The translations under genes were made by a program, and so were the position numbers. The notes beneath the pieces are model-generated. The model saw only the letters and a program-made list of their open reading frames with translations. It searched no databases and had not been told where the DNA came from. Positions 1 to 4,935 of a DNA stretch of 5,954 nucleotides are shown here, piece after piece. The stretch covers positions 1 through 5,954 of the forward strand of contig JAEZMP010000350.1 in the NCBI GenBank assembly GCA_023442215.1, in the 5' to 3' direction. Numbering within the stretch: position 1 is the stretch's first letter; each line of letters starts with the position of its first letter. This DNA is from Pseudomonadota bacterium (lineage in GTDB: Bacteria; Pseudomonadota; Alphaproteobacteria; Rhizobiales; Segnochrobactraceae).

Positions 1-1
1 C

Positions 2-847
2 GTCGCCATGGTGTTACAGAACTACGCGCTCTATCCGCACATGACGGTGGCCGAGAACATCGGCTTCACCCTCAGGATGCGGAAGGTGCCCCGCGACGAC
101 ATCCGCCGGCGGGTCGAGGCGGTCGCCACGGCGCTCGAACTCGGCCACGTGATGGAGCGGCTTCCGGCGCAGCTTTCCGGCGGCCAGCAGCAGCGCGTCG
201 CCATCGGCCGCGCGCTGGTGCGCGAGCCGAAGGTTTTCCTGTTCGACGAGCCGTTCTCCAATCTCGACGCCGCGCTGCGTGTGAAGATGCGCGCGGAGGT
301 CAAGCAGCTTCACCAGCGCCTCGGCGTCACCTCGCTGTTCGTCACCCACGACCAGGAGGAGGCGATGTCGATCTCCGACCGCATCGCGGTGATGTATCGC
401 GGCCGGGTGGAACAGTTCGGCACGCCGGAAGAGATCTATGCCCGCCCGGCGACGCGCTATGTCGCGACCTTCATCGGCAGCCCGCAGATGGAACTTGCCG
501 CCGCCACCGTGGAGGCGGACGGCGGCGTGCCGGCCGTGCGCCTCGGCGCGACGACGATCCCGCTCGCCGGCCGCGCCGGTCTGCGGGCTGGCCAGACGGT
601 CGAAATCGGCGTGCGGCCGGAGCACATCCGCCTCGGCCCCGCCGATGCGGTGGACGGGATTCCGGCCACGGTCGCGCTGGTGCAGCCGGTCGGCCCGGCG
701 ACACACGTCACCCTGACATGGGACGGCGGCAGCGCCATCGCGTCGGTGCCCGGCTTCGTGCGGCTCGAGACCGGCAGCGCCGTCCGCGCCGTGATCGACC
801 CAGACCGCCTGCTCGTGTTCGACGGCGAGACCGGCCGCAGCCTTTGA
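2..847 (+). CDS. ABC transporter ATP-binding protein, CUT1 sugar-type (MalK/UgpC-like), 5' partial
   Basis: This is the cytoplasmic ATPase subunit of an ABC importer, which hydrolyses ATP to drive uptake through two permease subunits. The frame is open from base 2, so the start and the Walker A motif lie upstream of the window. The first ATG (base 8) falls inside the Q-loop and is not the start. Seen in order: Q-loop QNYALYPHMTV (Gln at 17-19), ABC signature LSGGQ (173-187), Walker B FLFDEP (239-253), D-loop SNLDAALR, and H-loop THD with its His at 347-349. A C-terminal OB/TOBE region of roughly 120 residues follows, with VRPEH in its middle. The 281 visible residues plus about 80 missing ones match the usual 350-370 of MalK, UgpC and MsmK. 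That subfamily normally serves carbohydrates or glycerol-3-phosphate. No permease or binding protein is in view, so the substrate is unknown. A Leu encoded by TTA sits just before the Q-loop Gln, where Phe is usual. The family call is firm; the transported solute is not. Confidence 0.95.
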   Translation, partial: VAMVLQNYALYPHMTVAENIGFTLRMRKVPRDDIRRRVEAVATALELGHVMERLPAQLSGGQQQRVAIGRALVREPKVFLFDEPFSNLDAALRVKMRAEVKQLHQRLGVTSLFVTHDQEEAMSISDRIAVMYRGRVEQFGTPEEIYARPATRYVATFIGSPQMELAAATVEADGGVPAVRLGATTIPLAGRAGLRAGQTVEIGVRPEHIRLGPADAVDGIPATVALVQPVGPATHVTLTWDGGSAIASVPGFVRLETGSAVRAVIDPDRLLVFDGETGRSL

Positions 848-852
848 GCCCC

Positions 853-881
853 CTCGCCTCGGGAATCTGCCCCGTGGCGAG
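853..881 (+). other. Hairpin just after the ABC ATPase stop codon
   Basis: CTCGCC (853-858) pairs with GGCGAG (876-881). After one T/T mismatch, CGGG (860-863) pairs with CCCG (871-874), closing a 7-nt loop. This gives ten pairs beginning five bases after the TGA. No T-run follows, so it is not a canonical intrinsic terminator. It could stabilise the 3' end of the upstream message or attenuate read-through into the aminotransferase. Such stems also arise by chance in GC-rich DNA. Confidence 0.35.
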
Positions 882-912
882 CGGCCAGACGACCCGAACC
901 GCCGGCCGCCTT

Positions 913-936
913 CGGCTCCGCCGATCGAGGGAGCCG
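913..936 (+). other. Second, weaker hairpin in the ATPase-aminotransferase gap
   Basis: CGGCTCC (913-919) is complementary to GGAGCCG (930-936), giving a 7-bp stem with a 10-nt loop. No T-run follows. The surrounding sequence (about 895-975) is almost entirely G and C, with several overlapping alternative pairings, so this structure has modest support. I see no clear sigma-70 style promoter between 848 and 1010, so co-transcription of the two + strand genes is plausible but unproven. Confidence 0.2.
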
Positions 937-997
937 GCCCGCCCGCCCGATCCGGCCCGCGGCCGGCGGCGGCAAACGACTGCACAAGAACAAGCCG

Positions 998-1005
998 AAA
1001 GGTGA
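998..1005 (+). promoter_or_regulatory. Ribosome binding site that fixes the aminotransferase start
   Basis: AAAGGTGA resembles the anti-16S consensus and sits 5 nt before the ATG at 1011. An in-frame GTG at 1002 lies inside this site and has no purine-rich site at proper spacing of its own. The ATG at 1011 is therefore the better start. Confidence 0.75.
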
Positions 1006-1010
1006 AACCG

Positions 1011-2390
1011 ATGACCAAGCCTGTCCTGTCGAACTCCATCGCGGCCCGCGACGCCGCCTTCCACATCCATTCCCAGACCAACCCGCAGCTGATCGAGCGC
1101 GACGGCCCGCTCGTGGTGGCGCGCGGCGAAGGCGTGCGCGTGTTCGACGCCGCCGGGAAGGGCTATCTCGATGCGATGGCGGGGCTGTGGTGCGCCTCGC
1201 TCGGCTTCACCAACGACCGGCTGGCAGCCGCGGCGGCGAAGCAATATGCCGAGCTCGGCTTCTATCACACCTTCTTCCAGCGCACCCAGGAAGGGGTGGC
1301 GACGCTGGCCGAGAAGCTGGTGGAGATGACCGGGATGGAGGGCGGCAAGGCCTATTTCGCCACCTCCGGTTCCGAGGCGAACGAAACCATGGTCAAGCTC
1401 GCCTGGGTCTATCACACGGTGCGGGGCAAGCCGACCAAGCGCAAGGTGATCGCCCGCGAGCGGGCGTTCCACGGCTCCACCATCGCGGCGGCGTCGATGT
1501 GCGGCCTCGAATTCATGCACCGCGAGTTCGGCCTGCCGCTGCCGGGCTTCCTGCACACGCTCTGCCCCTCGCCCTATCGCGGCATGCTGGAGGGCGAGGA
1601 CGAGGCGGCGTTCGTGGAGCGGCTGGCGGACGAGCTCGAGAAGCTGATCCTGCGCGAGGGGCCGGATTCGATCGCCGCCTTCATCGCCGAGCCGATCAAT
1701 GCCGGCGGCGGCATCATCGTGCCGCCGGCCCGCTACTTCGCGCGGATCGAGCAGGTGCTGAAGAAGTACGACATCCTGTTCCTCGACGACGAGATCGTCT
1801 GCGGGTTCGGGCGGACCGGCAACTGGTTCGGCAAGGAGACGGTCGGCGCGAAGCCGCAGATGATGGCGCTCGCCAAGGGGTTGTCCTCGTCCTACTTCCC
1901 GATCTCGGCCGTGGTGGTGGCGCCGGAAATCTACGAGGCGCTGAAGGACTTCAACAAGGCCGGCGGGAATTTCGGCCACGGCTTCACCAATTCCGGCCAT
2001 CCGGTGGGTGTCGCCATCGCGCTCGAAGCGATCCGGATCTACGAGGAGATGAATGTCGTCGAGCACGTCCGCAAGCTGGGCGCGCGGCTGAAGGGCCACT
2101 TCGACGCGCTCGCGGCGGCATCCACCATCATCGGCGAGGTGCGCGGCGCCGGCCTGATGCTCGGCATCGAGATCGTGGCCGACAAGGAAACCCGCACGCC
2201 GTTCGATCCGCATCTTCAGGCCGGCATGCAGTTCGACCGCATCGCCTACGAGAACGGCCTGATCGCGCGGTGCATGGGCGACGTGCTCGGCTTTTCCCCG
2301 CCGCTGGTCGTGACCGAGGACGACGTGGATGAGATCGCCGACAAGGTCGCCCGCAGCCTCCGGTCGCTGGAAGCCCATCTCGGACGCTGA
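1011..2390 (+). CDS. Class III (omega) aminotransferase, PLP-dependent
   Basis: This cytoplasmic fold-type I enzyme moves an amino group from an amine or omega-amino acid to a keto acid, often pyruvate. From the ATG at 1011 it has 459 residues, the normal length for omega-amino acid:pyruvate transaminases. Visible motifs are GLWC with Trp60, the phosphate-binding SGSEAN (119-124), FHGST (153-157), EPINAGGGIIVPP (227-239), DDEIVCGFGRTG with Asp260 for the pyridine nitrogen, Lys289 in ALAKGLSS as the Schiff-base lysine, HGFTNSGHP with Thr326, and Arg420 in the place of the mobile substrate-carboxylate Arg. Spacing closely follows what I recall of the Chromobacterium violaceum omega-transaminase. 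Differences from that enzyme include Phe153 where it has Tyr, and Gly232 in the pocket loop. The gene lies 163 bp after an ABC importer ATPase on the same strand, so its substrate may be imported. Alternatives within the family are putrescine, beta-alanine, taurine or GABA transaminase; the sequence alone does not decide. Confidence 0.95.
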   Translation: MTKPVLSNSIAARDAAFHIHSQTNPQLIERDGPLVVARGEGVRVFDAAGKGYLDAMAGLWCASLGFTNDRLAAAAAKQYAELGFYHTFFQRTQEGVATLAEKLVEMTGMEGGKAYFATSGSEANETMVKLAWVYHTVRGKPTKRKVIARERAFHGSTIAAASMCGLEFMHREFGLPLPGFLHTLCPSPYRGMLEGEDEAAFVERLADELEKLILREGPDSIAAFIAEPINAGGGIIVPPARYFARIEQVLKKYDILFLDDEIVCGFGRTGNWFGKETVGAKPQMMALAKGLSSSYFPISAVVVAPEIYEALKDFNKAGGNFGHGFTNSGHPVGVAIALEAIRIYEEMNVVEHVRKLGARLKGHFDALAAASTIIGEVRGAGLMLGIEIVADKETRTPFDPHLQAGMQFDRIAYENGLIARCMGDVLGFSPPLVVTEDDVDEIADKVARSLRSLEAHLGR

Positions 2391-2399
2391 GGACGGAAT

Positions 2400-2437
2400 G
2401 CGGCACCGCGTCCGGCCGGGTGCGGTGCCGCCCGGCC
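2400..2437 (+). terminator. Strong hairpin in the convergent gap, probable terminator for the + strand genes
   Basis: GCGGCACCGC (2400-2409) is perfectly complementary to GCGGTGCCGC (2422-2431). On + strand RNA the stem continues inward through G-U, U-G and two C-G pairs to a GGCC loop (2414-2417), making 14 continuous pairs starting nine bases after the aminotransferase stop. A pyrimidine-rich tail follows, with TTTT at 2455-2458, but there is no tight T-run next to the stem. A competing stem, GGCCGGG (2414-2420) with CCCGGCC (2431-2437), ends directly before TCTCTT. On the - strand the inner wobble pairs become mismatches and no T-run follows, so the structure fits + strand transcripts better. 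Confidence 0.55.
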
Positions 2438-2459
2438 TCTCTTCCCCCTGGCTCTTTTC

Positions 2460-3623
2460 CTACCGGCCGACCCAGCGGCTGCTGACAGCCACGCCGACGA
2501 GCAGTGCGGAAAGCAGCAGGAACGCGGCCGGCAGGCTGGTGGCGTGGGCGACGAAGCCGATGGCCGCGGGGCCGGCGAGGATGCCGAGATAGCCGAGCGT
2601 GGAGATCGCCGGGACGGCGATGTGCTCCGGCATCGTCTTCTGCCGCCCGACCGCCGAATAGAGCACCGGCACGATGTTGGAGCAGCCGGCGCCGACCAGC
2701 GCGAAGCCGAGGAAGCCGGCCAGCGGATGGGCGATCAGCGTCGCCACCGCGAAGCCGGCGGCCGCGAGGATGCCGCCGGCGAGCACGATGAGACGGGGGC
2801 CGAGCCGCCGCACGATGCGGTCGCCCGTCAGCCGGCCGATGGTCATCGTCAGCGCGAACGCGCTGTAGCCGAACCCGGCATGGGCCGGATCGAGCCCGCG
2901 CTCCGCGCTGAGGAACACCGAACTCCAGTCGAGCACCGATCCTTCCGCGAGGAACAGGATGAAGCAGAGGATGCCGATGAACAGCACGATGCCGCGCGGC
3001 ATCGCGAAGGCCGGTCCGTCGCCTTCCGCGCCATAGGGCAGCAGCGCCGGCCCGGCCGCCGTGATCGCGACGACGATGAGACCGGCCACCACGAGGGCGG
3101 CGGCGAGCGGCGAGGCGCCCTGCATCAGCAGGAGGCTGACGCCGCCCGCGCCGAGGATGCCGCCGACGCTGAACAGGCCGTGGAAGCCCGACATCATCGT
3201 ACGGCCGCTGGCGCGCTCCACGATGACGGCCTGGATGTTCATGACGCAGTCGACCGAGCCGACGCCGGCGCCGAACACGAACAGCATTGCGGCGAGCTGC
3301 ACCGGGGACGTCAGTACCGGAAGCAGTGGCAGCGAGACGCAGATGACCGCCGAGGCGACGATGAGCGCGAGCCGGCAGCCGAACCGGGCCGCCACGGCGC
3401 CCGAGATCGGCATGGTCACGAGCGATCCGGCACCGAAGCACAGCAGCAAAAGCCCGAGCGCGCCCTCGTAGAGCCCGGTGTTCGCCTTGGCGAACGGCAC
3501 CAGTGGCGCCCACGCCGCCATGCCGAAGCCGGCGATGAAGAACACGATGCGGGTGGCGCGCTGCTCGGCGCGGCCCGGCTGGGGCCGGCCGGTGCGGGCG
3601 GGAGTGCTGGCGGTGGCATCCAT
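2460..3623 (-). CDS. Major facilitator superfamily transporter, YbjJ-like
   Basis: This is an inner-membrane secondary transporter of 387 residues with about twelve hydrophobic segments, the usual MFS size. Family marks include SGFHGLFSVGG (145-155), AEGSVLDWSSVFL (226-238, the AEG-x-x-DW-x-x-x-L pattern of the YbjJ-like group), and GRLTGDRIVRRLGPR (263-277), an MFS loop motif between transmembrane segments 8 and 9. The N-terminal 24 residues are polar and the first membrane segment begins near residue 26. I chose the ATG at 3623. The frame stays open to 3797, but the 58 extra residues would be arginine- and proline-rich, would cross the candidate promoter, and resemble no MFS N-terminus. Only a weak GAGA-type ribosome site precedes the start. 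The gene lies 231 bp downstream of the HlyD-type gene on the same strand and converges with the aminotransferase. The substrate is unknown; YbjJ itself has no settled function that I can cite. Confidence 0.92.
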   Translation of the reverse strand: MDATASTPARTGRPQPGRAEQRATRIVFFIAGFGMAAWAPLVPFAKANTGLYEGALGLLLLCFGAGSLVTMPISGAVAARFGCRLALIVASAVICVSLPLLPVLTSPVQLAAMLFVFGAGVGSVDCVMNIQAVIVERASGRTMMSGFHGLFSVGGILGAGGVSLLLMQGASPLAAALVVAGLIVVAITAAGPALLPYGAEGDGPAFAMPRGIVLFIGILCFILFLAEGSVLDWSSVFLSAERGLDPAHAGFGYSAFALTMTIGRLTGDRIVRRLGPRLIVLAGGILAAAGFAVATLIAHPLAGFLGFALVGAGCSNIVPVLYSAVGRQKTMPEHIAVPAISTLGYLGILAGPAAIGFVAHATSLPAAFLLLSALLVGVAVSSRWVGR

Positions 3624-3695
3624 GGGAACGGCGGTCTCGAAAAGAGGCTGAGGGCGCGGCCGTCGGCCCGAAGCCCCGGCATCTGCCCCCGTTCT

Positions 3696-3704
3696 ATCAT
3701 AACA
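3696..3704 (-). promoter_or_regulatory. Candidate extended -10 promoter for the MFS gene
   Basis: Read on the - strand, TGTTATGAT has a TATGAT hexamer (one mismatch to TATAAT) preceded by a TGn extension. It lies in the only AT-rich patch of this spacer (3691-3713). Transcription would begin near 3689, leaving about 65 nt of leader before the ATG at 3623. I find no good -35 hexamer at 16-18 nt spacing, so this would have to act as an extended -10 promoter. Support is limited to this single motif and its position. Confidence 0.35.
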
Positions 3705-3839
3705 TGGGATGAACGGAAGCACCCCGGCTACCGGCGTCGGCGAGCGTACGGGCCGCCGGGCCTTTGCCATCCTGCCATGTTTGCGCCCGCTTTGCACATG
3801 CGCGCGGGTGCCGCCGCTCCGCGCCGGATCGTGCGCCGG

Positions 3840-3869
3840 TCAGTTCACGATGGATCAGTTCACGATGGC
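3840..3869. repeat. 15-bp tandem duplication over the HlyD-gene stop codon
   Basis: TCAGTTCACGATGG occurs at 3840-3853 and again at 3855-3868, a period of 15 bp with 14 identical bases. Read on the - strand, the coding copy ends Ile-Val-Asn-stop. Five codons later the second copy supplies Ile-Val-Asn-stop again in the same frame. The pattern suggests a recent slippage or short duplication at the 3' end of the gene. Confidence 0.9.
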
Positions 3870-4721
3870 GACGCTCGCAGTGCGGCCGGCGACGAGGTGG
3901 ACGTCTTCGGGCACCGCATCGAGCGCGATGCGCACGGGGACGCGCTGGGCGAGGCGCACCCAGGTGAAGGTCGGATTGACATTGGCGAGCAGGCTGGCGG
4001 AATCGGCCCGCTCCCGGTCGTCGATGCCGCCGGCGATGCCCTCGACGCGGCCTTTCAGCCGGACGTCGCTGCCCATCAGACGGACGACGGCAGGCTCGCC
4101 GAGGCGGATGCGGTCGATCTTGTTCTCTTCGAAATAGCCGGCGACATAGAACGAGTCCTCGTCGATCAGCGCCGTCACCGCATTGCCGGCGGAGACGTAG
4201 TCGCCCGGCTGGAGCGAGAAATTGGCCATGATGCCGTTGACCGGCGCCCTGATCTCCGACCGGTCGAGATTGAGGCGCGCCACGTCGCGGTCGACGAGGG
4301 CCTGCCGCCAGGCCGCTTCGGCCTGCTGCGCGGCGGTTTCGATCTGCTCCTGCTTCTGGCGGCTGACGGTGTCCTCGCTGAGCTTGCTGTAGCGGTCGAG
4401 ATCGCGCAGCGCCATGTCGTGCGCGGCCTTGGCATTGTCGACCCGGGTTTCGGCCTGCTGCAGCGCGAGGCGGTAGCGGGCGGTGTCGATGCGGAACAGC
4501 ACCTCACCCTTCCGGACGCGGTCGTTGTCGCCGACGAGAACCTCGCTGACGATGCCGGAGACGTCGGGCGCGAGGCGGACGACATCGGCGCGGACCTTGC
4601 CATCCCGCGTCCAGGGTTCGTTCATGTAGTAGTCCCATAGGTGCCAGCCGAGTGCTCCGGCAAGGCAGACCATGGCGATCGTCAGCAGAAAGCGACCGCC
4701 GTGAGCGAAGAGCGGTTTCAT
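3855..4721 (-). CDS. HlyD-family membrane fusion protein, AaeA-like efflux subunit
   Basis: This is the periplasmic adaptor subunit of an efflux pump, anchored in the inner membrane. It has 288 residues; E. coli AaeA has about 310. One membrane anchor lies at residues 11-30. The first half of the barrel/lipoyl domain starts at PWTRDGKVRAD (36-46), continues through APDVSGIVSEVLVGDNDRVRKGEVLFRID (51-79), and is followed by an alpha-helical hairpin rich in Gln, Ala and charged residues (about 82-155). The second lipoyl half begins at IRAPVNGI (157-164), then a beta-barrel region. The NPTFTWVRLAQRVPVRI stretch (249-265) is typical of AaeA-type proteins. The ATG at 4721 overlaps the TGA of the DUF1656 gene as ATGA, implying translational coupling. 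An upstream in-frame ATG at 4802 would lie inside the DUF1656 gene and add a non-family tail. The partner transporter is the FUSC protein encoded first in this operon. The stop codon lies in a 15-bp tandem duplication. Confidence 0.95.
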   Translation of the reverse strand: MKPLFAHGGRFLLTIAMVCLAGALGWHLWDYYMNEPWTRDGKVRADVVRLAPDVSGIVSEVLVGDNDRVRKGEVLFRIDTARYRLALQQAETRVDNAKAAHDMALRDLDRYSKLSEDTVSRQKQEQIETAAQQAEAAWRQALVDRDVARLNLDRSEIRAPVNGIMANFSLQPGDYVSAGNAVTALIDEDSFYVAGYFEENKIDRIRLGEPAVVRLMGSDVRLKGRVEGIAGGIDDRERADSASLLANVNPTFTWVRLAQRVPVRIALDAVPEDVHLVAGRTASVAIVN

Positions 4722-4927
4722 AGCGGGATCCGGTTCAGAATGAGGGCGGAGGCGCCCAGAAGACAGAAATAGAGCGCGGCATCGAACAGCGGCCGGTGCC
4801 ACACCAGCCGGTAGAAGCCGGCCATGGCCAGCAGCCGGCGGGCCAGCGCGCTGGCGAAGAAGCAGGCGAGCGCGAGCACGCCGATGGTCGGCACATAGAT
4901 GCCGTAGATGTCGAGTTCGGGTGTCAT
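4718..4927 (-). CDS. DUF1656 small membrane protein, AaeX/YdhI-like
   Basis: This 69-residue protein has two predicted membrane segments (about 10-31 and 48-65). Between them is the family motif FYRLVWHRPLFDAALY (38-53). DUF1656 proteins are encoded beside FUSC and HlyD efflux components, as AaeX is with AaeA and AaeB in E. coli, but their exact role is unclear. I prefer the ATG at 4927: GAGG (4937-4934) sits 6 nt before it, and the N-terminus MTPELDIYGIYVPTI fits the family. An ATG at 4939 overlaps the FUSC stop as ATGA and would add only Met-Arg-Ser-Asp, so it is a real alternative (73 residues). The 3' end overlaps the HlyD start by four bases. Together the junctions indicate one polycistronic message. 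Confidence 0.92.
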   Translation of the reverse strand: MTPELDIYGIYVPTIGVLALACFFASALARRLLAMAGFYRLVWHRPLFDAALYFCLLGASALILNRIPL

Positions 4928-4935
4928 GTCGGACC

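Noticed and set aside
848..1010. A riboswitch or leader peptide upstream of the aminotransferase.
   Set aside because: The gap is only 163 bp, with simple GC-rich stems. I recognise no conserved riboswitch core and no short open frame with a convincing ribosome site.
708..2378. A 556-codon open frame on the - strand opposite the aminotransferase.
   Set aside because: It is the antisense shadow of a clear class III aminotransferase; composition is Arg/His/Asp/Gly-rich with no motif or ribosome site.
2400..2437. An H-type pseudoknot formed by the two alternative stems in the convergent gap.
   Set aside because: The 3' arms abut or share base 2431, leaving no linker to cross the 10-bp first stem. 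The two stems are better seen as mutually exclusive.
2128..3513. A 461-codon open frame on the - strand overlapping the MFS gene and the aminotransferase end.
   Set aside because: It is an out-of-frame shadow of the MFS gene, rich in Arg, Ala and Pro, and it runs through the convergent terminator hairpin.
3624..3797. N-terminal extension of the MFS protein by 58 residues.
   Set aside because: The added sequence is polar, Arg/Pro-rich and unlike MFS N-termini, and would span the candidate promoter. The ATG at 3623 gives a normal length.
3840..3869. The tandem repeat as an operator or attachment site.
   Set aside because: It sits over a stop codon, has only two copies, shows no dyad symmetry, and no integrase or regulator gene is nearby. 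A slippage duplication explains it.
2544..4640. A 698-codon open frame on the + strand crossing the MFS gene, the spacer and the HlyD gene.
   Set aside because: It is antisense to two well-supported genes. Its product is a low-complexity run of Asp, Glu, Arg, His and Ala, the expected mirror of hydrophobic codons in GC-rich DNA. No domain is recognisable.
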